The position numbers were made by a program, and so were the translations under genes. Under the pieces are notes generated by a model that did no database searches, was not told the origin of the DNA, and saw only the letters and a program-made list of their open reading frames with translations. From Spirochaetaceae bacterium (GTDB lineage Bacteria; Spirochaetota; Spirochaetia; Treponematales; Breznakiellaceae), in contig JAITER010000069.1 of assembly GCA_031281945.1 (NCBI GenBank), positions 1-47,041 on the forward strand: a DNA stretch of 47,041 nucleotides, read 5' to 3'. Shown here piece by piece: positions 1-8,138 of this stretch. How positions within the stretch are numbered: position 1 is the stretch's first letter; each line of letters starts with the position of its first letter.

Positions 1-319
1 TGATAAGGCGCTGTATCTGATAAACAACGGACGAAGGCCGTTTTTATCAGATACAGCCAAACTTCAAGTGCGCGCAGCGCATTTGAAGTTCAATCCCTTT
101 GCGCATCTGGTGATAAGGCGCTGTATCTTATAAACAACGGACGAAGGCCGTTTTTATCAGATACAGCCAAACTTCAAGTGCGCACAGCGCATTTGAAGTT
201 CAATCCCTTTGCGCATCTGATGATAAGGCGCTGTATCTGATAAACAACGGACGAAGGCCGTTTTTATCAGATACAGCCAAACTTCAAGTGCGCACAGCGC
301 ATTTGAAGTTCAATCCCTT
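1..319. repeat. Three tandem copies of a 110-bp double-hairpin repeat
   Basis: Units start at 1, 111 and 221 (the third ends near 316). Each unit carries two hairpins. In unit 1 the first has 14-bp arms at 11-24 and 43-56, continued after one bulged C by 5-bp arms at 26-30 and 38-42. The second has 14-bp arms at 60-73 and 77-90 with one G-T pair and a 3-base loop. Copies differ by a few substitutions; unit 2 has a change in the left arm of the first hairpin. There are no spacers, so this is not a CRISPR array. The left window edge may cut off further units. Confidence 0.93.
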
Positions 320-610
320 GCGCTTTCCAGCGGCTTCCGGCCAACACAGGCACCGCGGCTCGCGCTTTGGATAAGGCTGGGGGCTCCGCCCCCAGTCCCC
401 CGCTGGGCGCGAGTGCGTGCGAAACATTGAGCGCGTCCCGCCATAAAAGGCGGCCCAGCGTGGGGCCCGATAAAGGCCCCCGCCGTAGAGAAAGCGACCG
501 GCCCCGCTGGGAGGCCTAGGCCTCCCAGACCCACCGAAAGTTTGCGGCAGTAGGCCTTTTCATCGCGAGGCGCGGTTTCCGCTCCAATTCCGCGCCCGCT
601 TTCCAGCGGC
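320..610. other. GC-rich palindromic block between direct repeats
   Basis: A GC-rich stretch separates the tandem repeats from the lone fourth copy. The 14-base word cgctttccagcggc occurs at both edges, at 321-334 and 597-610. Inside are a G5/C5 stem around 380-394 and a perfect 22-bp palindrome at 507-528. A minus-strand open frame covers 310-534, but its Gly/Pro/Ala-rich translation has no recognisable features and the base composition alone can keep a frame open. I treat the block as a non-coding repeat element or an inserted element; its nature is unknown. Confidence 0.5.
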
Positions 611-635
611 GCCGCTTGCTAAAACAGGCGGCTGG

Positions 636-731
636 TGATAAAGCGCTGTATCTGATAAACAACGGACGAAGACCGTTTTTATCAGATACAGCCAAACTTC
701 AAGTGCGTGTAGCGCATTTGAAGTTCAATCC
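636..731. repeat. Fourth, displaced copy of the 110-bp hairpin repeat
   Basis: It matches the tandem units over about 95 bases, including both hairpins. It differs at a few bases, mostly in the two loops and the top of the second stem. It is separated from the array by the GC-rich block. From 732 to 974 I see no gene; the open frames at 616-873 and 848-1039 run through the repeat and lack ribosome binding sites. Confidence 0.85.
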
Positions 732-974
732 GCCGGCATCGTGCTTACCTAGCCTGTATCCGCTTAATCGCCATACCGAATTCAATGCCGCAAGAGAGCT
801 GCGGACGGCCTGTAAATCACGGCGTAGAACGCCAATCAAACGGGTAAATGTGGAACAGAATTGTTATTGTTAAATTAACTTTGCGGGTTTGCGGGGCTAA
901 AGTCAAAAATGGAACGTCCGCGTTACGGCGTCATACAAAAAGACGTCCGCTTTGCGGAGAGGCAGGGGCTATGG

Positions 975-1922
975 TTATAAAGCCTCTACATATTCCGCGG
1001 CGGCGTGCGCGGCCACGGCCCCTTCGCCAGCCGCTGTAATTACCTGACGGAAAGGCGTTGAACGCAAGTCGCCGGCGCAAAACAGGCCTTTTACCGATGT
1101 TTCCATGCGTTGATTTGTGCGTATAAACCCAATTGAGTCCAAAACAGGGTTTTCGGACAACCCGGCAGATTTTACAAGCTCATTGCGGGGAATAAACCCA
1201 GCGAAAATAAAAACTGCATCCGCGCTTTCGCGAGTTTGAGCGCCTGTAATTGTGTTTTTAAGCAAGACGGAACGCACCTTTTCATCTCCAGCTATTTCAC
1301 ACACTTGTGTATTAAGCATAAGTCTAATCGATTTATTGGTAAGCATACGCTCCGCAACCGCTTTTTGAGCGCGTAAAACCTCGCGGCGGTGCACCATAGT
1401 TATGTTCGGCGAAATTTTAAGCAACTGAACCGCTTCATCACAGGCCGCATCGCCTCCGCCTACAACTATAATTTTCTTACCTTTAAAAAAGGGGCCGTCG
1501 CAAGCGGCGCAATAAGAAACTCCCGCGCCCAAAAAGGCTTCCTCTCCAGGAACATTCAAATGCCGGGGCGAAGCGCCCATGCAAAGAATCACCGCCTTGG
1601 CCTCAATCACAGACCCGTCGTCTAACGCAACGGAAAAAAGACGAACAGGCCCGTCATTGTTTATTTTAAGAACTTCCGCTTTTTTGTGGATAAAAACAGC
1701 CCCAAAACCCAAAGCCTGTTTTTGCATATCGCTAGAAAAGTCCCAGCCAGATTTGCCATATATATTGCCAGGATAATTTTCCAGGACGGCGATGTTCAAC
1801 ATTTGACCGCCTGGAGTAAGATTTTCCAAAACGACAACGCGAAGTCCGGCCCTGGCGCCATATTGGGCGGCGGTAAGACCCGCCGGCCCCGCGCCTATAA
1901 TTAAAAGATCAAATAAATCCAT
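975..1922 (-). CDS. trxB: Thioredoxin reductase
   Basis: This flavoenzyme uses NADPH to reduce thioredoxin in the cytoplasm and so feeds disulfide reduction and oxidative-stress defence. The 315-residue length is normal. An FAD-binding GAGPAG lies at residues 10-15, the redox-active pair is in CAACDG (Cys138 and Cys141), a GGGDAA NADPH-binding loop is at 155-160, and a late CAGDL motif near residue 286 completes the FAD site. The common motif is CATCDG, so Ala at the third position is a mild variant. It starts 6 bases after the stop of the upstream repeat-protein gene with no clear Shine-Dalgarno, which suggests translational coupling. Confidence 0.96.
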   Translation of the reverse strand: MDLFDLLIIGAGPAGLTAAQYGARAGLRVVVLENLTPGGQMLNIAVLENYPGNIYGKSGWDFSSDMQKQALGFGAVFIHKKAEVLKINNDGPVRLFSVALDDGSVIEAKAVILCMGASPRHLNVPGEEAFLGAGVSYCAACDGPFFKGKKIIVVGGGDAACDEAVQLLKISPNITMVHRREVLRAQKAVAERMLTNKSIRLMLNTQVCEIAGDEKVRSVLLKNTITGAQTRESADAVFIFAGFIPRNELVKSAGLSENPVLDSIGFIRTNQRMETSVKGLFCAGDLRSTPFRQVITAAGEGAVAAHAAAEYVEAL

Positions 1923-1928
1923 AGCAAA

Positions 1929-2612
1929 CTATCTGGAAGCCGCCGAAACGCTTGATTTTGCGGCAAGCACTTGCTGGGCTATAAGACGCACATTATGTGT
2001 ATAATTACCGGTTCTATCGAAAATATCCCTAACCGTTTGCCAAATATAATCCGGTTTTGGCTCTGGAGCGCTGTTGTAATACGACAAGACCGCCGCCGCA
2101 AGGCGGGCGTCCGGCGGTTTTCTGATATGAAAATGCCGGAAATATTTTTCTACGGTTTGCATCGTAATATCATCGTAAGCTTCCGATTTTTCAAGAGACT
2201 GAACGGCCTGCGTAATGACGCTAGGTTCCGCTTCCACTTTGATTATATCTCTAAGGATAGGCGCCGATTCTTCCTTGGAGTATTCGCCAAGGTATTCAGT
2301 CGCCCGCAAACGCACTTCCGTAAACAGGTTTGCAATCCTGCCGTCCACGCGCTCCTGCCGGTAACTGCCTTGACCCGCAAGGTCTCTTAGAACTTCGCGG
2401 ATTTCCGGACTTTTGTTGCCGCCGTCCAACTGGGTCTTGATAAAATCCAGCGCTTGTAATTTGGTTTCACGGTCTATAGATTTACTGGTTTCGCGAATGA
2501 CTTGTAATCCCATAGTCTCTTCCAAAAACGAATCTTCCACCGATTTTTCTTGCGCAAACAGGGCGAAAGGAGCCGTCAAAAATGCCAACGCCACAAAACC
2601 AGAAATTTTCAA
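1929..2612 (-). CDS. Secreted HEAT-like repeat protein, paralogue 1
   Basis: A 227-residue protein with an N-terminal signal peptide ending near ALFAQ, followed by helical repeats that read like HEAT repeats (pattern VRLRATEYLGEYSKEE followed by EPSVITQAVQSLEK). The function is not known; HEAT-type solenoids usually bind other proteins, here probably in the periplasm. The start is TTG at 2612, preceded by an AGAGAGGA Shine-Dalgarno about 6 bases upstream. It is one of three paralogues in the window (also 21095-21769 and 37341-38030) of nearly equal length, all with TTG starts. It is first in a two-gene operon with trxB. Confidence 0.85.
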   Translation of the reverse strand: MKISGFVALAFLTAPFALFAQEKSVEDSFLEETMGLQVIRETSKSIDRETKLQALDFIKTQLDGGNKSPEIREVLRDLAGQGSYRQERVDGRIANLFTEVRLRATEYLGEYSKEESAPILRDIIKVEAEPSVITQAVQSLEKSEAYDDITMQTVEKYFRHFHIRKPPDARLAAAVLSYYNSAPEPKPDYIWQTVRDIFDRTGNYTHNVRLIAQQVLAAKSSVSAASR

Positions 2613-3005
2613 TTTTTTCCTCTCTTATTTAAAGAATTTAAATACGCCGTTTAATAAAACGGATGTTATGCAAGCCGCAGGGCGTCAAACCCTTCGTTTC
2701 CTCACTCGCTCGATTATGCCGCGCAAGCATGGCCGCAATCTCGCTCCATTCGTCAATAAAAACACTAACGTTTTCAAGTTTAACACAAAACAGCTAAAGA
2801 TTGAAAGTTACAACTCAAAACGCCCGCGATTCTGCTTTAACGAGATTCAAGAGTGAACTTGTTTAACATTTCCGTTTGTCAATGAAGCAAACGTTTTAAA
2901 ATCCTCCGCTTTTTTTAAAATATTTTTTGTTTTGGCGGCTCAAAATAGCTGTTAAAACAGGCTTTTAAAGTAAAGTATATTTTAGCAGTCAATTTTAAAG
3001 TCCGG
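2613..3005. other. Intergenic region between divergent operons
   Basis: About 390 AT-rich bases lie between the minus-strand repeat-protein operon and the plus-strand HIT gene. It should hold both promoters. A candidate for the HIT gene is described at 3007-3040. I see no gene, RNA or long repeat here; the open frame at 2413-2856 runs into the neighbouring gene and looks spurious. Confidence 0.6.
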
Positions 3006-3006
3006 T

Positions 3007-3040
3007 TTGCAAAAAAATAGCGCGGTATTATAATACCGGT
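3007..3040 (+). promoter_or_regulatory. Promoter for a leaderless HIT mRNA, overlapping a palindrome
   Basis: A consensus -10 box TATAAT at 3029-3034 lies 16 bases after TTGCAA (3007-3012). The ATG begins at 3041, six bases after the -10 box, where transcription should begin, and there is no Shine-Dalgarno. A perfect 16-bp palindrome, cggtattataataccg, at 3023-3038 covers the -10 box and could be an operator. Confidence 0.55.
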
Positions 3041-3385
3041 ATGAAAGATTGCGTTTTTTGCAAAATAGCGTCAGGAGAGATTCCGGCGAAAAAGCTGTAC
3101 GAAGACGGCGAAATGCTGGCTTTCTACGACATGGAGCCGAAAGCGCCTCTCCATTTTTTAGTCATTCCCAAAAAACACATACCAAATGTTATGGAAGCGG
3201 AAGAAAGCGAAAGCGGCTTGCTGGGCGCTTTGCTTTGGCGCGCGCAAAAACTGGCGGTGGAAGCGGGATTTGAAAAAAATGGAGCCAGGTTCGTAATTAA
3301 CTGCAAAGAAGACGGCGGCCAAACCGTCCCTCATCTGCATATACACGTCCTGTCTGGGCGCCCTCTTGGATGGCCTCCGGGATGA
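3041..3385 (+). CDS. hinT: HIT-family (HinT-like) nucleotide hydrolase
   Basis: Small cytoplasmic histidine-triad proteins cleave AMP-linked substrates such as adenosine 5'-phosphoramidates. The 114-residue length fits HinT. The histidine triad is HLHIH at residues 98-102, near the C-terminus as expected. The early Cys4-x-x-Cys7 pair and His38 resemble the zinc-binding residues of some HIT proteins. There is no ribosome binding site, and the promoter position suggests a leaderless mRNA. The stop overlaps the likely ATG of the next gene (ATGA at 3382-3385). Confidence 0.93.
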   Translation: MKDCVFCKIASGEIPAKKLYEDGEMLAFYDMEPKAPLHFLVIPKKHIPNVMEAEESESGLLGALLWRAQKLAVEAGFEKNGARFVINCKEDGGQTVPHLHIHVLSGRPLGWPPG

Positions 3386-3927
3386 CGCCGCCCCGGCAAA
3401 GAAAAACAAACTTCGCCCGCCAGTCGCTCTGCGCCGCCGTTATTTGCCTGTCGCCGGCGTTAGCGTCGGGCCAAGCTTTGCAAACGGGCGCGGAAAACGA
3501 TCCGCTTGCGCCGGAGACGGCGCAAAGCGCCGCCCTTCTTCCCGCGCAAACTCCGGAAAACTCCGACCCTTTTAGTCTGCTTGCGTTGGGGCTTGCGGGC
3601 GTGTTTGATTCCTTTGGAACTCCGCAAGCCGTATACGCGCTTCGCGGAGAACATCCGTGGCAAGACGATGTGGTTCTACAATATAAAAACGTTGATTTTT
3701 ATATATACAAAGACCAGGTATGGCAGGTCGGCGTAAAGAAAATTATGGGCGTCTCTTTAGGCGATCCGGAAAAAGTAATTGAACTCGTATTTAAAGATTC
3801 CGCGCAAATTAAAAAAGATTATATTACAGTTTTATTCAACGACAGACCCTGGCCCGCGGAATTGCGCTTTAACATAAACAAAAACAAGAAAGTTTCGGCC
3901 ATATATCTATACCGCGTAAACTATTAA
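3382..3927 (+). CDS. Secreted protein of unknown function
   Basis: I do not recognise the family. With the start at the ATG of the ATGA overlap (3382) the product has 181 residues; an ATG at 3370 would add four. A signal peptide with a hydrophobic stretch ends near LASGQ. A Pro/Ala/Gln-rich linker follows, then a compact domain of about 110 residues rich in aromatic residues (VDFYIYKDQVWQVGVKKI). The sequence LLALGLAGVFDSFGTPQAVY could form a short hydrophobic helix. Coupling to hinT suggests co-expression rather than a shared pathway. Confidence 0.75.
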   Translation: MTPPRQRKTNFARQSLCAAVICLSPALASGQALQTGAENDPLAPETAQSAALLPAQTPENSDPFSLLALGLAGVFDSFGTPQAVYALRGEHPWQDDVVLQYKNVDFYIYKDQVWQVGVKKIMGVSLGDPEKVIELVFKDSAQIKKDYITVLFNDRPWPAELRFNINKNKKVSAIYLYRVNY

Positions 3928-4038
3928 AAAACACGCATGGTTATAGCGCTAAAAACGGACGCGCGAAAAACGCCCGCAACTATGCGCCGGCGCACATAGC
4001 CGCAAGCGTTTTACGAAGCGGCAGACGGAAAACGAGGC

Positions 4039-7000
4039 CTACGCCCCCCTTCTTGAGGACGTTTTTTTCCCAAAAATTGAAATTACCGCAAACAAAACCA
4101 AACAAACCCCTTCAAATCCAGCGAACACAATAAGGTTTTTACTCATATTTGTGCTTAAAATATAGCTAAAAACCATGGGCCCCAGCGCCGCAGACACATT
4201 TTCCACCGTTGAGTAAACGCTTAAAGCGCGCATGGAGGGAACGTCCGGCATATCGTTATACAGCGTAGTATAGTGGGTTTGAATATTGGTTTGAGAAAAT
4301 ATATTTACAATGGCGAACAGAAACACCGTAAAAATCAGAGTTGGAACGGTTGGATTAAAAGCAAACAGGGCTATTGCGGCTATATTTAAAAGCACTACAA
4401 CGATGGAAATATTTTTGGAACTCGTTCTTTCGGAAGCCCACTTGCACAAACTTGTCCCAAATAAAATAGCGAACAATCCGTTAAGCAACATTAATTGGCC
4501 TACATTTGATTCTGTTAGACCGTTTTCCATTCCAAAAACAGGCATAAAATAATAAATAAAGTTTAATGAAATCAAATAGGGCATAAGCAGTAAAAACAGC
4601 GAGGCCAGCACGGCGGGCCTAAAAAAGAATTTTAGCATTACAAAACGTTTATTAAGCACCCTGGGCCTTGTGTATTTTATGTTATAAATATGATTTACCA
4701 GTTTTGAACCTACCGAGAACGCCATAAGAACTATTTGCAAAAGAGCGGCGGCGGTAGCGAATACGTATACAATACGGTATGGGAAGAATTGCGCGAAGAT
4801 GGAACCCATGATAAGGCCCACGTTTACGCCGGCAAATAGGGCCACATTAAGATTTGCGAATCCTGAATTTACCATTTCCGTTGATTTTTGCGCGGCTATC
4901 ATTGTGTTAAGAACAAGTATTAAAGAACCCGTGGAAAATCCGGTAAAGGCGTGGCCTATAACAAGCAGGGAAACGTCTTCGGCTAAAAAACAAAGCACGT
5001 TGCCAACAAGCAAAGAAACCGCAGAAAATATATTTATACGCTTTAATCCGACAACCCCTATAATTGACGGAATTATTATAAAAGCAATGGCCGTAAACAC
5101 CACTTCGGTAGTCATAGGCATGGCTACCAGTATTTCGTATGGAATATCAAACATCGGGACGTACAGCTTGCGCGAATAAATCGGCAATACGGCGCATTCA
5201 AGGTTGCAAATAAAATACTGCAAAAACACGGCGGCCCTCAACAGTTCCGGCCTGAATACAGCCCTGGGGTCTGAACGCCGCAAATCTTTCGTATACGTGC
5301 GTTTAAGGCAGTATATGACGCGCTTAAAAAGCGGGTAATCAAGATTTTCCCCCGCAAGGGAAGCCATCGCTTTTTTATAAACGTTTTCAAGATAAAGTAT
5401 GATAGCTTTAAGATTTTCCAGTCTGTACGAAAGCGGCTTTTTGTTTAAAAAGTCCGTCTTGTTTTTTTGGTACGCATTTCTGATAACCGTAAATTCAATT
5501 ATAACAAACAAAAACACAATAGTTGCGGAAACAACTATTAACAGAGTGCCTAAAATAATCCTTCGCATATCAGACTGCAAAGAAGTTAATTCCGTGCCGC
5601 TTTCCAAAATGCCTACAACATTTCCATACTTATCCAGCAACGGCCCCGCAGTACTAAGCCAAAAACCGGTAAATGTTGAAAACTCCATGTCTTTGTATTG
5701 TTTGTTTTCGTACACATATTTCGCGTCTTCTTCGTCTTCATAAATAGCGTACGGATAAAACGCTGGAAGAGAGCTTTCTACATCATTTATAGCGTACATA
5801 ATTCCGTCGCGTTCTATTTGTATACTTTGATATATCTTTTGGCCGGAAAAACTCGCTTCTTTAAAAAGAGCTTTAATTTTTTCCTTCATTTCAAGAAATT
5901 CTTTCGAATCGTACTGGGCGGGCGAGTTAAGCCGGGATATCATACCGGAATCTATGGACGCCGCCATAATTTTTGCGACATTTTGCAGGGAGTTAAGGGC
6001 GTTTTTTTTGTACAAAAGCGTCATTTCGTTGATAATAAGAATGGCGCTTATAATAGCGCCCACTAAAACAAACGCGCTTGTGCTTAGTATAATCCGAGTG
6101 TTAGAAGAAAATCTTATTTTCCGCGCCCCTTTAATCATCATTACAACCAGAAACAACAGTAGCAATGCGTCCACAATGGAAGCCGCGAAAATAATTTTTC
6201 TTACAAGCGTTTCTTTTTCCGTATATTGACAAGAATTATATGATTTAAAAGAATCTCCGGGCGCTTTTATAAAAATACGCGACCTAATAGACGCATATAC
6301 GGTTTCATCCACGCAATCCAGAGTAAAAGAATAATAAGCTTCGCCTTTAGCAAGCGTAAGCATAGCCATTTGAAGCTGCCGCTCCACATCTACAAAAACG
6401 ATTTCGCCTGTGGCCAAGTCTGTATAAAAAATATTATTACGATTATCCGTAACAACGTTCCAAATACAATGTATTTCATCTTCCTGCACCGGCAGTTCGT
6501 ATGTATATTTTCCTTCAAAAGTAATTTGCTTTATGGCGCCAGATTTTGTGCTAAAAGCCATCATGCGTTTACTGGCGTTTATATCAAAATACATCAGGTC
6601 TCGCTGGGCGTGCGGGTATGGAAACGCCAAAATTAATTCCGAATGATTTGAACCGTCCGTTCTTACAGATTCAAGCGTAAAGCCGTTTTCGTTTAGCATG
6701 ACGACATATATTTCACCGCCGTAATAAGAAATTTCGGCGGTGCGGCCTTTATCCATGTGAAAATCATTATTTATGTAACGGTTGAAATAAATTTCCGATA
6801 TAAATTCACCTTTGGGCGAAAATTTTACTACACGCTCAAAGTTCACCTCAAAGGGGCTTCCAAAATTAAAGTCCAACACGTAAATATTGTTTTCTTCATC
6901 AAGCTGTATTCTTTCCGCGCTGGTAAAACTTTTGGGGCCGCCCTCCGCCAAAAGTTTGGTTAAAATATTGCCGTTTGCGTCTAAAACCAGGATGGTTTCA

Positions 7001-7179
7001 TGCGCGTCTTCTATAAGGGCAAGCCTGTCTTTATTTCCAGTTAAATAATAAATGCTATCGAAGTAGCGCTTTGATTCCCAGGGTTTTAAAGAAAAATTAT
7101 TTTTATTGATGAAAAGAAAAATAGAAAATCCAATAAAACAAAAAGCCGCCCCAACTATAAAAATAAAGCTATTTTTCAT
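4039..7179 (-). CDS. Sensor-transporter fusion: propeller, Cache-like domain and MFS
   Basis: A 1046-residue membrane protein with an unusual layout. A transmembrane helix (about 5-24) is followed by an outside region of about 290 residues with NHL/YWTD-like beta-propeller motifs (DENNIYVLDFN near 94-104; VVTDNRNNIFYTDLATGEI near 242-260). Two helices follow (about 328-349 and 363-384), then a Cache-like outside domain (about 385-540), a helix (541-563), a cytoplasmic linker, and a 12-helix major facilitator domain (about 645-1040). The first 570 residues share their order with the cyclase at 9246-12011. The start has a GAGGT site, and the gene lies 5 bases after the preceding DUF2156 gene. 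The substrate is unknown. Confidence 0.85.
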   Translation of the reverse strand: MKNSFIFIVGAAFCFIGFSIFLFINKNNFSLKPWESKRYFDSIYYLTGNKDRLALIEDAHETILVLDANGNILTKLLAEGGPKSFTSAERIQLDEENNIYVLDFNFGSPFEVNFERVVKFSPKGEFISEIYFNRYINNDFHMDKGRTAEISYYGGEIYVVMLNENGFTLESVRTDGSNHSELILAFPYPHAQRDLMYFDINASKRMMAFSTKSGAIKQITFEGKYTYELPVQEDEIHCIWNVVTDNRNNIFYTDLATGEIVFVDVERQLQMAMLTLAKGEAYYSFTLDCVDETVYASIRSRIFIKAPGDSFKSYNSCQYTEKETLVRKIIFAASIVDALLLLFLVVMMIKGARKIRFSSNTRIILSTSAFVLVGAIISAILIINEMTLLYKKNALNSLQNVAKIMAASIDSGMISRLNSPAQYDSKEFLEMKEKIKALFKEASFSGQKIYQSIQIERDGIMYAINDVESSLPAFYPYAIYEDEEDAKYVYENKQYKDMEFSTFTGFWLSTAGPLLDKYGNVVGILESGTELTSLQSDMRRIILGTLLIVVSATIVFLFVIIEFTVIRNAYQKNKTDFLNKKPLSYRLENLKAIILYLENVYKKAMASLAGENLDYPLFKRVIYCLKRTYTKDLRRSDPRAVFRPELLRAAVFLQYFICNLECAVLPIYSRKLYVPMFDIPYEILVAMPMTTEVVFTAIAFIIIPSIIGVVGLKRINIFSAVSLLVGNVLCFLAEDVSLLVIGHAFTGFSTGSLILVLNTMIAAQKSTEMVNSGFANLNVALFAGVNVGLIMGSIFAQFFPYRIVYVFATAAALLQIVLMAFSVGSKLVNHIYNIKYTRPRVLNKRFVMLKFFFRPAVLASLFLLLMPYLISLNFIYYFMPVFGMENGLTESNVGQLMLLNGLFAILFGTSLCKWASERTSSKNISIVVVLLNIAAIALFAFNPTVPTLIFTVFLFAIVNIFSQTNIQTHYTTLYNDMPDVPSMRALSVYSTVENVSAALGPMVFSYILSTNMSKNLIVFAGFEGVCLVLFAVISIFGKKTSSRRGA

Positions 7180-7184
7180 GCGCT

Positions 7185-8138
7185 TTACACCTCATTTTCA
7201 GCAATCATATAAACGTACTTTTTTCTAAAAATAGCGGGATTTAAGCCTGATTTAAACCGCCGCAACCCTTCAATTCCCAAATCCGCGTCAATGTTGAAAA
7301 AAACGGCTTTCGTCATACACCGTTTTATAGTTTCATAAATTATATATGCAAAAAAGTTATTTTCCAATGACTTGCCAAAAAACATAAACGCGCTGGTTTC
7401 GTCCCTTATTTCGATTATAATGTAACCGGTCAAAACGCCGTCCCTGGTGGAAATGAGCCCGCAATGCTTTTTTTCGTCAAACAGGTTCATCATCCCAACA
7501 ACCGCGTTTTTTTCGCAACCGTTAGGGCTTGAGCACACGGCGCAATTTTTTCCTTCGCACCATTTTTCTTCAATTTCCAGGCAGCATCCTATATTGCTCC
7601 TGTCAACCGGCAAAAAAGCGATTGCGCCGTCATTGATAAATTTTTTAATACGGCGGCTTTTATTCTTGTTTTTTCCGCCTTTTAACGAAAGAAATTCATC
7701 GCAGTTTAAAACATATTCGATTTCGGAGTCCAAATAAAAAATATTCGATTTAAATTTTTGTATTTTACGATACTCTTCAATATGTTCTTCCGGGATATAG
7801 CGTATTTGGAATTCAAAACCGCTTATATTTTGCGTTATCTGAAAAAGAGCGTCGACTATAAAATCCAAAAGGTTGTCGAAACCCGGCTTTATAGGCTTGT
7901 ATATTGTAAAGAAAGGCGGCTTTTGGCTGTAAATAAAAACGCAACAAAGATAGCCTTCTATTATTTTATAAAGGCCGTTATGTTCAGGAATCCAGCTTAT
8001 TACATTTAAAGCCGTGCGTTCTATCAACTGGCTGTCTTTTTCGTATTCCGCAAATAAATCGTAATCTTCCGGTTTTATTGAAACAAATCCGGCGTCGGAT
8101 AAAGAAGCAATCATTTTTAATTTTAAATCGGAAAGCAT
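7185..8138 (-). CDS. DUF2156 / LPG-synthase-C-like protein, copy B
   Basis: A 317-residue soluble protein resembling the GNAT-fold domain of lysylphosphatidylglycerol synthase (DUF2156). Members of that fold move aminoacyl or acyl groups, often from aminoacyl-tRNA to lipids or peptides. Supporting motifs are the basic KNKSRRIKKF segment, GLISTRDGVLTGYIIIE, and the C-terminal DADLGIEGLRRFKSGL, which matches the family's usual DLG-x-x-GLR-x-x-K signature. A Cys-rich stretch (WCEGKNCAVCSSPNGC) could bind a metal or Fe-S cluster. The start codon shares one base with the stop of copy A. Substrate and acceptor are not readable from sequence. Confidence 0.78.
   Translation of the reverse strand: MLSDLKLKMIASLSDAGFVSIKPEDYDLFAEYEKDSQLIERTALNVISWIPEHNGLYKIIEGYLCCVFIYSQKPPFFTIYKPIKPGFDNLLDFIVDALFQITQNISGFEFQIRYIPEEHIEEYRKIQKFKSNIFYLDSEIEYVLNCDEFLSLKGGKNKNKSRRIKKFINDGAIAFLPVDRSNIGCCLEIEEKWCEGKNCAVCSSPNGCEKNAVVGMMNLFDEKKHCGLISTRDGVLTGYIIIEIRDETSAFMFFGKSLENNFFAYIIYETIKRCMTKAVFFNIDADLGIEGLRRFKSGLNPAIFRKKYVYMIAENEV

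Noticed and set aside
1-319. CRISPR array
   Set aside because: Units are 110 bp, contiguous and without unique spacers, and no cas gene is near.
310-534. 74-codon minus-strand gene
   Set aside because: The frame lies in a palindromic GC-rich block with low stop-codon chance, has no ribosome site, and its translation is low complexity.
616-1039. Two plus-strand small genes
   Set aside because: They run through the fourth repeat copy and the end of trxB, and have no start signals.
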